A DNA stretch of 64,000 nucleotides from contig NZ_JOIY01000037.1 of assembly GCF_000720185.1 (NCBI RefSeq), positions 62,001-126,000 on the forward strand. Direction: 5' to 3'. The translations under genes and the position numbers were made by a program. The DNA comes from Streptomyces sp. NRRL S-340. GTDB lineage: Bacteria; Actinomycetota; Actinomycetes; Streptomycetales; Streptomycetaceae. Numbering within the stretch: the first letter of the stretch is position 1; each line of letters begins with the position of its first letter. Below the pieces are notes generated by a model. That model had not been told where the DNA came from, did no database searches, and saw only the letters and a list, made by a program, of their open reading frames with translations. Positions 29,942 to 36,796 of the stretch are shown here, in pieces.

Positions 29942-30442
29942 TTACGCGAGCGGGCATGTGAGGTCGGGGTGGTGACGGTTCGGGCAGCACACCAGGTTGA
30001 GCGAGACGATATTGCCCGGCCGGTTGTAGTACACCCAGCTCACGTCCACGCCGACCGGCAGGACATCCAGCACGTATTCGCGTCTCGTGTCCAGGCTCGC
30101 GTACGCCTGACGCCCGTCCTCGCGCTGCATCGGGGGGTTGTCAAGAAAGTGCTTGACCATCCAGTCGAGAGCCGCTGTGGCGTCCGTCCAGGTGCGCTCA
30201 TGGGCCGCCTGGTTCCGCTTCATCAGCCAGTGCCCGGACATCATGGGCGGCAGGTTCGAGGTCGGGAACTCGGCCATTACTTCGCGGTACCGCTGAAGGA
30301 TGCGGATGGCCACCTTGTCATCGTCCGAGGCGGGCGGAGCAGGGGGGTCAGGATGCGGAGGCCGCCGGTCACCTTCCTGGTGGTAGCTGTCGGGCGATCC
30401 GATCCACGGGCCGTAGCCGTGGAAGTGTCCTGTCCAGCTCAT
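29942..30442 (-). CDS. Hypothetical protein of the integrated element
   Basis: A 166-residue soluble protein: aromatic-rich N terminus (MSWTGHFHGYGPWIGSPDSYH), a Pro/Asp linker, then a helical segment (KVAIRILQRYREVMAEFPTS) and a C-terminal part with VYYNRPGNIVSLNLVCCPNRHHPDLTC, which has a CC and a further Cys that could bind metal. No family recognised. GGAAGG lies upstream of the ATG. It is the distal gene of a leftward group that starts at 31492. Confidence 0.6.
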   Translation of the reverse strand: MSWTGHFHGYGPWIGSPDSYHQEGDRRPPHPDPPAPPASDDDKVAIRILQRYREVMAEFPTSNLPPMMSGHWLMKRNQAAHERTWTDATAALDWMVKHFLDNPPMQREDGRQAYASLDTRREYVLDVLPVGVDVSWVYYNRPGNIVSLNLVCCPNRHHPDLTCPLA

Positions 30443-30520
30443 GCGCGCCTTCCGAGAGGAGAGGGCGGGCCGCCCTGATGCGCGTAGGACGACCCGCCAG
30501 GGATGAGAGGTGTAGCAGGG

Positions 30521-30751
30521 TCAGGCGGTGAGGCCGCGGTTCTTCACCCAGCCGAGGGCGAAGTCGTCGAGCTCGGCTGCGGTGAACCGCAGTTCCTTGC
30601 CGGCGCCCTCGGGCTTGGAGTCGCGGACCACGTACGAGTCGGCGGCGCCGGGGATCGCGGCGAAGTCGACGCAGCCCTCGGTGCAGGGGCCCCCGCAGAA
30701 GTTCGTCGTCTCGATGCCGTCCGCCGGGAGGGTGTAGAGGTTGCCGTCCAT
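30521..30751 (-). CDS. DUF397-domain small protein
   Basis: A 76-residue protein. ATG 30751 is chosen for its AGAGGA SD about 8 bp upstream; the longer open frame beyond it is GC-rich hairpin sequence. CVDFAAIPGAADSYVVRDSKP followed by LRFTAAELDDFALGW is the DUF397 pattern (VAVRDSK, then LTFTPAEWxAFL). DUF397 proteins are abundant in Streptomyces, usually beside XRE-family regulators, and are thought to work with them; an XRE-TPR regulator lies 0.9 kb away on the other strand. Confidence 0.8.
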   Translation of the reverse strand: MDGNLYTLPADGIETTNFCGGPCTEGCVDFAAIPGAADSYVVRDSKPEGAGKELRFTAAELDDFALGWVKNRGLTA

Positions 30752-30815
30752 CGGGTAGTCCTCTCTGGTGCAGCGATGCGGAGATGCGGTCTCCGCGCCG
30801 TGGTGCACTTGCCGA

Positions 30816-30855
30816 CCCACCCCGGCCCGGCCTTCCTGTTCCCGGCCGGGGTGGG
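30816..30855. terminator. Terminator hairpin in the element
   Basis: CCCACCCCGGCC (30816-30827) and GGCCGGGGTGGG (30844-30855) form a perfect 12-bp stem with a 16-base loop downstream of the two-helix reading frame on the minus strand and upstream of the DUF397 gene. Confidence 0.75.
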
Positions 30856-30924
30856 CGCTTGGCTCCGCCCCCGAGGGGTGTGGCCGTGGGGGAACGACCG
30901 GGGAGTCACCTCGGGGACGGATGT

Positions 30925-31118
30925 TCAGGTGGTCAGTCGCCAGTAGGCGGCCATGACCGATACAGAGGCGAGGATCACGAGCCCCTGGAAGATCCACTGA
31001 CGCCAGCCGAGCGGGCGCCTGTGCCTACCTCGCGATCGGTGAAGATTCCGGCCGCCAGAGCGGCCATGAGTCCGAGCAGGGCGATCACGTAAATCACCTG
31101 CTGCGCCTTGGGGCTCAC
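30925..31118 (-). pseudogene. Frameshifted two-helix membrane protein (Spd-like in size and position)
   Basis: The GTG at 31118 overlaps the stop of the preceding gene (GTGA) and encodes MSPKAQQVIYVIALLGLMAA plus LAAGIFTDREVG, one membrane helix, then runs out of frame to a stop at 30975. One base back, the minus-1 frame continues RRPLGWRQWIFQGLVILASV plus SVMAAYWRLTT to 30925, a second convincing membrane helix. Together they would make one protein of about 64 residues with two spans. Either a one-base deletion broke the gene, or a sequencing error or a programmed shift near gaggtaggcacagg restores it. Small membrane proteins of this type (Spd) help plasmid spread in Streptomyces elements; that link is inference. 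Confidence 0.6.
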
Positions 31119-31492
31119 GCTGCACCCGTCCCGCTCCTCTGGGTGTGGATCCACAGCAGTCGGCGCGTCAGGTCGGCGACCTCGCGCATGAAGAAGTAGG
31201 CCGTGAAGACCGGTGCCTCCGCACTGGGGCGGTCCTTCAGGTCGAGCACCTTGTACGCCTTGCGGAACTGGGCCATCACCAGCTCGTCCTCGTCGGCGCC
31301 CAGCTCCTCGCCGAGGAGGAGTTGCAGGTGCCCGATCAGGGCCGGTGTCCTGGCGTTGATGTCCTCGCGGGTCGAGGTGCCCAGCCTCATGGCGAGGGCC
31401 GCGTCGGTGCTGTCCGTGATCAGCTCGACGTCGATCGGTACGCCCTCTTCGGTCGCCCTCGTCACTTCGAATCTGCTCGTCTCGGTCTTCAC
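31115..31492 (-). CDS. Hypothetical protein of the integrated element
   Basis: A 125-residue protein from GTG 31492, chosen because GAGGG lies 8-9 bp upstream and the sequence then begins MKTETSRFEVTRATEEGVPID. It is mixed alpha/beta and ends with IHTQRSGTGAA; a helix LTRRLLWIH near the end and ELGADEDELVMAQFRKAYKVL in the middle suggest a small folded protein. No family recognised. It is the first gene of a leftward group and is translationally coupled to the broken two-helix gene. Divergent from the XRE regulator. Confidence 0.65.
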   Translation of the reverse strand: MKTETSRFEVTRATEEGVPIDVELITDSTDAALAMRLGTSTREDINARTPALIGHLQLLLGEELGADEDELVMAQFRKAYKVLDLKDRPSAEAPVFTAYFFMREVADLTRRLLWIHTQRSGTGAA

Positions 31493-31655
31493 AGCGTGTC
31501 CCTCGCTGGCTGACGGCGGTTTCACCGGATGGAGACCAGCGTTCCGCGCGAAAGGCGTGCCGACCACGGCGTTCATGGGTCAGTGTTGGGACATCTCTGG
31601 GACATGGGACAGGCGCCATGATTGAGAGCTGCAAGAGCCGGGGAAGGGGGCCTGC

Positions 31656-32888
31656 ATGAGCATCGCCGACAGGCGTAGGGCTCTGGGCTTCACCCAAGAG
31701 GGGTTCGCCGAAGCGGTAGGCGTCGACCGGCGCACCGTAGGCCGGTGGGAGACGGGCAAATCCAGGCCCCAGCCTCCCCAGCGGCCCAAGGTCGCCGAGG
31801 TGCTACAGATGGACCTCGACGAACTCGACGCCTTGCTCACCCCGGCCGAGGTGCTGCCGAAGCCCGCGCAGTTAGCGTCGAGTGTCCACCACGGCCCAGG
31901 GGACCCAGACGAGATGATCCGACGCGAGTTTCTGCGCCTCTTGACGGTGGCAGGTGCGGTCGCTGCCATACCCGCGGGCGAGGTGGAGGCCCTGGCGGAT
32001 GGCGCCGACGACTTCGGGCGCATGAATGGCCACCTGTGGCAGGTCTACCAGCTCGCCCGCGCCAAGCACTCGGTGTACCCCGTGGTGCAGTCCCAGCTCA
32101 CCGCCTTGAACGATGCCCTGCGCGATGGGCGGGCGCAGATGGGCTCGCTCTGCATCGCGGCCGGCGACCTGTTCCAGTTGGCGGGCGAGCTGGCCTTCGA
32201 CGCCAACCGGTACCACGCTGCCGCCGCCTCGTACGCGCTCGCGGCCAGCGCGAGCAAGGAGGCCCGCGCCTACGACCTGTGGGCGTGCGCCCTGATCCGC
32301 AGCGCCTACGTAGATCTCTCCGAGCGCCGTTACCGGCAGGCCGCGGACACTCTCGGGGCCGCGCGACGCGTCGCCCTGCGTGGAGACAGCAGCTTGGCGA
32401 CCAAGCACTGGGCCGCAGCCGTGCAGGCTGAGGCGTTCGCCTGGCTCGGCGACTTCGACGCCTGCGAGGAGGCTTTGGACGAGGCCGAGAAGGTGGCCAG
32501 CCTGAGCGGCCCGGTAGCGAACGGCGGATGGCTGCGCTTCGATGGCTCGCGCTTGGCGGAGGAGCGGGGCGCCCGGTACTTGCAGCTCAACCGGCTCGGC
32601 TTGGCCGAGACCGCCCTGAAGGACGCGCTGAAGCTCGCTCCCTTGGCCGCCGGCCATTCCTTCCGGCGCCGGGGCGCGGTGCTCGTCGACCTGGCCGCCA
32701 TCGGCGCCAAGCGAAAGGATTCGGAGCAGGTCATGCAGTACGGATTCGAAGCCCTGCGCCTGGCGCGAGCCTCCGGGTCCGGCTACGTCGCCCGTAGACT
32801 CCAGGCGCTGACTGCCGAGCTGGGCACCTTGGGGCGCGACCGGCACATCGCCCAGTTGAAGGCCGAGATCGGCACCCTGACGGCATGA
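31656..32888 (+). CDS. XRE-family regulator with TPR-like C-terminal domain
   Basis: A 410-residue protein. The HTH is at residues 2-35 (IADRRRALGFTQEGFAEAVG, then RRTVGRWETGKSRPQ). A linker with IRREFLRLLTVAG follows, then helical repeats in pairs (SALAASASKEARAYDLWACA type, LAEERGARYLQLNRLGLAET) as in TPR regulators of Streptomyces (NsdA-like) and of signal-peptide-sensing systems. It probably controls the divergent leftward genes or rep. ATG is preceded by GGAAGGGGG. Codon use is intermediate between element and chromosome. Confidence 0.85.
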   Translation: MSIADRRRALGFTQEGFAEAVGVDRRTVGRWETGKSRPQPPQRPKVAEVLQMDLDELDALLTPAEVLPKPAQLASSVHHGPGDPDEMIRREFLRLLTVAGAVAAIPAGEVEALADGADDFGRMNGHLWQVYQLARAKHSVYPVVQSQLTALNDALRDGRAQMGSLCIAAGDLFQLAGELAFDANRYHAAAASYALAASASKEARAYDLWACALIRSAYVDLSERRYRQAADTLGAARRVALRGDSSLATKHWAAAVQAEAFAWLGDFDACEEALDEAEKVASLSGPVANGGWLRFDGSRLAEERGARYLQLNRLGLAETALKDALKLAPLAAGHSFRRRGAVLVDLAAIGAKRKDSEQVMQYGFEALRLARASGSGYVARRLQALTAELGTLGRDRHIAQLKAEIGTLTA

Positions 32889-33265
32889 CGAGAGGGGATG
32901 GCATGACGACCGAGGGCGCGCGAGTCTTTCGCGAGGCGTGGATCGCTGGAGTGCGGAAGCACTTCCCTGGTGAGCCGAAGCCAAGCTACGTAACTCCGTG
33001 GGAAGAGACGCCTGAATGGGAGCGTGAGGCTGCGGGCGCCGTGTATGAGCAGGTGCGTCAGTTCCTCGAACTGAGCGCCGGGCATGCCTCCCGCCTGTCG
33101 CGCGAGCAGAAGGGACGGTTCGTCGCCACGTGTTGGACGGCGCAGATGTTCAAGCACTTCGAGGACCCGAAGCCGGGGTACGTGGCCGATTGGCCTGATC
33201 TGCCGGACTGGCAGAAGGAGACGGACTCAGGCATCTTCGAGGCCATTGAGAAGAGTCTGAATTAA
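32885..33265 (+). CDS. Small protein with an internally repeated PWxExPxW motif
   Basis: A 126-residue protein overlapping the regulator stop (ATGA). ATG 32903 with GAGAGGGGATGG upstream is an equally likely start and would give 120 residues. Two copies of a module are visible: KHFPGEPKPSYVTPWEETPE then WEREAAGAVYEQV, and KHFEDPKPGYVADWPDLPDW then QKETDSGIFEAIE. The pattern recalls RyR-like repeats seen in phage and plasmid proteins, but I do not claim membership. Likely cotranscribed with the regulator. Confidence 0.65.
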   Translation: MTRGDGMTTEGARVFREAWIAGVRKHFPGEPKPSYVTPWEETPEWEREAAGAVYEQVRQFLELSAGHASRLSREQKGRFVATCWTAQMFKHFEDPKPGYVADWPDLPDWQKETDSGIFEAIEKSLN

Positions 33266-33372
33266 CGCCTACCGATTCGTGCTCGCAAACAACCCAGCTG
33301 TAAGTCGGAGTTGAAAAGTCCTCGGCGGGCTGCCATTCGCCCTGGTAGTGGCGCAGTTCTTGGCACGCTGCC

Positions 33373-33536
33373 GGCCGTAGAGGATTTTGGGCTGGAGCTG
33401 CCATGGGGCGAGTGACCAGGGGCCCTTACGCTCGCCAGCGGATCGGGCAGTCTTTGGGACCTGCCCGCAATAGCCCGATCGGCCCCCTGTTCTTCGAGGC
33501 TCGCCCCATGGTGGCTGCCTAAAATCCTCGTAGGCC
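33373..33536. repeat. Long imperfect palindrome with nested inverted repeat, candidate single-strand origin
   Basis: The arm at 33373-33412 (contains AGGATTTTGGGC and CCATGGGGCGAG) is matched in inverted form at 33500-33536 (CTCGCCCCATGG, GCCTAAAATCCT). Inside lies GATCGGGC (33441-33448) inverted at GCCCGATC (33473-33480), bracketed by GGGGCC and GGCCCC. The whole 164 bases can fold into one long interrupted hairpin. Rolling-circle replicons carry such fold-back structures as single-strand origins; the function here is inferred from position 0.6 kb upstream of a rolling-circle rep gene. Confidence 0.7.
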
Positions 33537-33790
33537 GTCGGCCCCAGCCACAGAGGGTTTGCGCGGTGTGGCCTGTTCTGGGGGCACATGGGTGAGCACG
33601 CGTGGCCCTCGCGGGCCTGGTGCTGGCCGGCGAACACCGTGGGCCGGATCGGTGCCGTGGGCGTCTGGAGGGCGTAAGCCACGGGTCATGAGCCCACGGG
33701 CAAGGGGCGGGCAAGGTGGGCTGTGAGGAACTGGCTCACGCTCTCAGGTCGCCTGGTGTGCGCCGGGGCGGCGGCGCCCCGGACCGGACC

Positions 33791-33854
33791 GGCCGAAGGC
33801 CGCATGCCGGGCCGGGGTGCGGCAAGCCGACCCGGCGGCGCGCCGAAGGCGCGC
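33791..33854. repeat. Paired GAA-triloop hairpins
   Basis: GGCC-GAA-GGCC (33791-33801) and GCGCGCC-GAA-GGCGCGC (33838-33854) are perfect stems closed by the same GAA loop, within a short GC-rich block. They could be part of an origin or act as terminators ahead of the rep leader. Confidence 0.6.
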
Positions 33855-34107
33855 CTGGAGGAAGTGAAGACAGATTCCGACACATGCCCTACACCGCTGC
33901 CCGCTCTCTGAGAGTATGGGCGTTCGAGCGACGAGCCTTACTTCAGCGAATCTAAGACACAGACATAGACTTTCTTCAGCAGATATCACGCCTTCAGCCT
34001 TCTTCTGCCTTCTCTGTCTTCCTTCTCTCTCACGCTGCCTCGACACACGCTCTCATCTCTGACGCTGCATCAATTCAAGCCAAGTCAAAGCCAAGGAGAT
34101 TTCAGAC

Positions 34108-34191
34108 ATGACTCACGCCTACGCCTCTGCTCGCGCTCCTCCCTGTCCGCCCTTTGGAGGTGCCCTGTGTTCAACACCTCGCACGAGGTGA
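34108..34191 (+). CDS. Candidate 27-residue leader peptide overlapping the start of rep
   Basis: ATG 34108 has a near-perfect SD, AAGGAGAT, 7 bp upstream, stronger than the one for rep. The frame reads MTHAYASARAPPCPPFGGAL plus CSTPRTR and stops at 34191, 25 bases into rep in another frame. The rep SD (GGAGG, 34156-34160) lies inside it. Such an overlap suggests translational coupling of rep to leader translation, as in plasmid copy control. The peptide itself may have no function. Confidence 0.45.
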   Translation: MTHAYASARAPPCPPFGGALCSTPRTR

Positions 34192-35278
34192 TCACTTCGA
34201 ATAGCCGCTCCGCTGATCTGGAGCGTGAAAAGCGTTTGCGGATGCTCTCCGATGCTGATCGTGACATCATCCGTCTGGCTAACGACCCCCTGTTTCCGCG
34301 CTGGCTGGAGCAGATCAAGGCAATCGGGGGCTGTGCCCACCCGATCTATCTGTCTGGCTCCACGGTCACCCGCGATGCGCTGACGGGTGAGCTGATCTCT
34401 TCGTATTCGACCGCCGGGGAGCCAGGTGAGCGACTGGCTGTGCGCTGCCGCAACCGCCGTTCGTCGGTCTGCGAGCCGTGCTCCTACCTGCATGCGGGCG
34501 ACACCTATCAGCTGATCCGCGCGGGCCTGACCGGTGGAAAGAACGTGCCCGATGCGGTGCGAGAACAGCCCCGCTTGTTCGTCACGCTGACGGCGCCTTC
34601 ATTCGGGTCGGTCCATCGCTTCCTCGATGGCGAGCGATGCCGACTGCGTCGGAAGGGCGGAGAGTGCGAACACGGGCGTCCGGTCGGCTGCGGCCTGGTG
34701 CACGCCGAGGATGACCCGGCGCTGGGTCGTCCGCTGTGCCCGGACTGCTACGACCACGTGGCCCACGTGCTGTGGCACGCGCACGCGGGGCGCCTGTGGG
34801 ACCGGTTCACCACGGCCGTACGGCGGCACCTCGCCTCCGCCGCAGGGATCCCGCGCTCGAAGCTTCGTGACCACCTGGTGGTGTCCTTCGCCAAGGTTGC
34901 CGAGTACCAGAAGCGCGCAGCCATCCACTTCCACGGCGTGGTACGCCTGGACGGTCCGGCCGGTCCCGGCGACCCTTCCCCTGACTGGGCCACGGTCGAA
35001 CTGCTCACCGACGCCGTACACACGGCTGCCGCATCGGCGAACGTGCGAGTCCCGGAATCGGACGCCTACGGAACCGAACTCCTCGTATTCGGCGTACAGT
35101 TGGCCGTACGGTCGATCCGGGCCTTCGCCGGCGACGAGGGACCCACCGATGACGCGGTCGCTGCCTACGTGGCCAAGTACGTCTCCAAGGGAACCGCCGT
35201 GACCGGCGCCGGACTGGACTACCGCGTCACCAGCCCGGACGACATCCGCGCGGCCGTGGTCACGCCTCACGTACGGGC
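34167..35278 (+). pseudogene. RepSA-type rolling-circle replication initiator, C-terminally truncated
   Basis: GTG 34167 follows GGAGG by 6 bases. About 371 residues remain of an expected about 460. Seen are the Cys-rich N-terminal part (CRNRRSSVCEPCSYLHAGD), rolling-circle motif 1 (PRLFVTLTAPSFGSVH), motif 2 with the HxH metal ligands (AAIHFHGVVRLDG) and motif 3 (AAYVAKYVSKGTAV). After VVTPHVRA at about 35276 the frame continues only into displaced leuE sequence read in the wrong frame, ending by chance at 35549. The family's C-terminal region is lost. This places the element with pSAM2-like AICEs. Nicking may survive, but a functional replicon is unlikely. Confidence 0.85.
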
Positions 35279-35374
35279 TTCCGCCGCCGCAAGCGCCTGT
35301 CGGCGTGGGCCACCTCGGCGGCGGGCGCCCTGTTCCTGGGCTTCGCGGTCAAGCTGTCGCTGGCCGGCGCCTAG
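35276..35374 (+). pseudogene. Displaced 3' end of the original leuE-like exporter gene
   Basis: Read in the frame ending at TAG 35372-35374, the sequence gives GFRRRKRLSAWATSAAGALF then LGFAVKLSLAGA. This matches the end of the intact exporter (AFRRRRRLSAGATSAAGVLF, then LGFAVKLSLASV) but with chromosomal, GC-rich codons. It has no start and is fused to the interior of rep. About 37 codons that should precede it are missing, showing that a deletion removed the right junction of the element. Confidence 0.88.
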
Positions 35375-35410
35375 AACGGTGGCCGGCGCCTGGCGGCGGT
35401 CGCCGGCCCG

Positions 35411-36796
35411 TCAGCGGCCCGCCGCCCGTCCCAGTGAGCGGGCGCGGCGGGCCACCCTCCGTACCGTCGCGTTGCGCGGTATGAAGGCGAGTTGCTGCGG
35501 GACACCGCCGGGCAGTGCCAGCGCGGTCAGCCGGCGGCGCTTGAAGTAGCGCCGGGCGTGCGTGCCGAGGTGCGCGGCGAGGTACCGCTCGGCGGCCGGG
35601 CGCAGACCCGGGTAGATCTTCGGCTGCATCGCGTAGGAGACGGCCCGCACCAGCTCGCCCAGCGCTTCGGCGGCCGTGTCCCCGCCGCGGGCGGCGGGAG
35701 ACCCGGGGACGGCGTCCCGCCCCTGCTCCGCGGTCACCGCGGCACCGCCGGCCAGGACCGCCAGGTCCGGCAGCAGCGCGTCGACGATCGTCACGGGGAC
35801 GCGGTTGCTGTTCTCGTACGGTGTCAGCCGCTCCAGCAGGGCGCCGGTGCCGGTCCGGGCGACCGGGAGCCCGTACAGCGCCGAGGCGGTGAGCAGCGCG
35901 GTGGAGAAGCAGCCGACGACCAGGGCGGGGCGTATCCGCTGGTACAGCACCTCGGCGAGGACGGGTGTGGCGAGCACCGTGAGTTCGGCGCCCAGCTTCC
36001 CGGCCTCCTGCTCCAGCGCCCGCGACCAGCGGGCGGGCGCCGAGGGGTGGGGTTTGAAGACGACGCGGGTGTGGCCGAGCGCGACGGCGCCGCGCAGCAT
36101 CCGCACGTGCAGCGCCTCCTCCTCCTCGGCGGTGAGGATGTCCAGCGCGCTCAGGTACTGGCCGAGCAGCAGGGCGGGTTCGGCGGGCAGGTCCGGCAAC
36201 GCCTCGCCCGTGTCCGCGAGTTCGGCCAGCACCTTGAGGAAGGCGTCCGTGGGGACGAGCTGCGGCACCACCCCGAACTCGGTGAGCAGCACCGGCCGCA
36301 GGCCCGGCACCAGGTCCAGGTGGAGCAGGCGGTCGATGCGGGTGCCCACCAGCGGGTCGATCTTGCTGCGGGTGGGACCGTAGCTCATCAGGCCGTCGGC
36401 GTAGACGGTGACGGGCGCGCCGGTGAAGATCTGGCAGACGGCGAGCGCGGGGTTGACCTGGATCGACTCGACGGCCAGTTCCACGGCGTCCTCGCCCAGG
36501 TCCCACAGCAGTCTCAGGTGCCGTTCCCACAGCGGCACGTCGTCCGGGCGCGGGGCCCAGCCGCCCGGGTGGAAGGGGGAGACGGCCTCGTTCCACGACA
36601 CCACGTCGTCGAACCGTTCCCGCAGCCGTTCGAAGCCGGGCAGCTCGTCCACCGGCGCAGTGGTCTCCGGCGTCGCCGTGTTGTTGCAGACCACCAGGAT
36701 GCGGCGGTCGGCGGGGCCGAAGCAGTCGGCGTCGAGGGCGGCGGCGAGGGTGGCGGTGCCGTACAGCGTCGACGCGAGGAAGATCCGGGTGGTCAC
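35411..36796 (-). CDS. Polysialyltransferase-like glycosyltransferase
   Basis: A 461-residue protein from a GTG that overlaps the upstream stop (GTGA). TTRIFLASTLYGTATLAAAL begins a Rossmann-like N-terminal half. The C-terminal half has GHTRVVFKPHPSAP and VVGCFSTALLTASALYGLPV, the phosphate/CMP-sugar-binding features of the alpha-2,8-polysialyltransferase family. The family polymerises or adds nonulosonic acids from CMP donors. Together with the neighbouring CMP-ulosonate genes it probably builds a Kdn- or sialic-like wall polymer on the outer or inner membrane face. No signal peptide, so it is cytoplasmic or peripheral. Confidence 0.8.
   Translation of the reverse strand: MTTRIFLASTLYGTATLAAALDADCFGPADRRILVVCNNTATPETTAPVDELPGFERLRERFDDVVSWNEAVSPFHPGGWAPRPDDVPLWERHLRLLWDLGEDAVELAVESIQVNPALAVCQIFTGAPVTVYADGLMSYGPTRSKIDPLVGTRIDRLLHLDLVPGLRPVLLTEFGVVPQLVPTDAFLKVLAELADTGEALPDLPAEPALLLGQYLSALDILTAEEEEALHVRMLRGAVALGHTRVVFKPHPSAPARWSRALEQEAGKLGAELTVLATPVLAEVLYQRIRPALVVGCFSTALLTASALYGLPVARTGTGALLERLTPYENSNRVPVTIVDALLPDLAVLAGGAAVTAEQGRDAVPGSPAARGGDTAAEALGELVRAVSYAMQPKIYPGLRPAAERYLAAHLGTHARRYFKRRRLTALALPGGVPQQLAFIPRNATVRRVARRARSLGRAAGR

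Larger units (their letters stand above)
33266..34107. other. 842-bp noncoding region of the element: palindrome, hairpins, pyrimidine-rich leader
   Basis: No convincing gene. It contains the long palindrome at 33373-33536, GC-rich hairpins near 33791-33854, and a strikingly C/T-rich, unstructured tract at about 33950-34070 (ttctgccttctctgtcttcc). This composition, directly upstream of rep, fits a replication-control region. Confidence 0.6.
29350..35278. mobile_element. Remnant of a pSAM2-like integrative element (AICE) in a leuE gene, right end deleted
   Basis: The segment is visibly lower in GC and differs in codon use from both flanks. It begins at the codon-use switch in the leuE-like gene and ends where a RepSA-type replication gene is cut off and joined to the old leuE 3' end. 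It carries small accessory genes, a DUF397 protein, an XRE-TPR regulator, a long palindrome and rep. No integrase, excisionase or TraB/SpoIIIE-type transfer gene is present. In pSAM2-like elements the usual order is rep-xis-int-attP, so the missing right end is where xis, int and attR would have been. The left attachment core is expected near 29310-29350 but cannot be delimited without attR. Confidence 0.8.

Noticed and set aside
29760..29990. Minus-strand frame of 76 codons in the element, or a shorter 37-codon version from an inner ATG
   Set aside because: The long form runs across a strong terminator hairpin (29891-29913) and has no SD. The short form (SNERLTKLAKRAGITL end) has coding-like codons but no start signal or family.
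33266..33372. Possible tRNA or att site at the right part of the element
   Set aside because: No cloverleaf or repeat of the left-border sequence was found; the element target is the leuE-like gene.
33269..33714. Two minus-strand frames of 137-150 codons across the palindrome region
   Set aside because: They translate both arms of an inverted repeat, have no SD and no familiar domain; the region looks like replication control DNA.
35279..35549. Apparent C-terminal extension of the rep protein to 35549
   Set aside because: These codons are displaced leuE sequence and noncoding DNA in the wrong frame; they do not resemble RepSA C termini.
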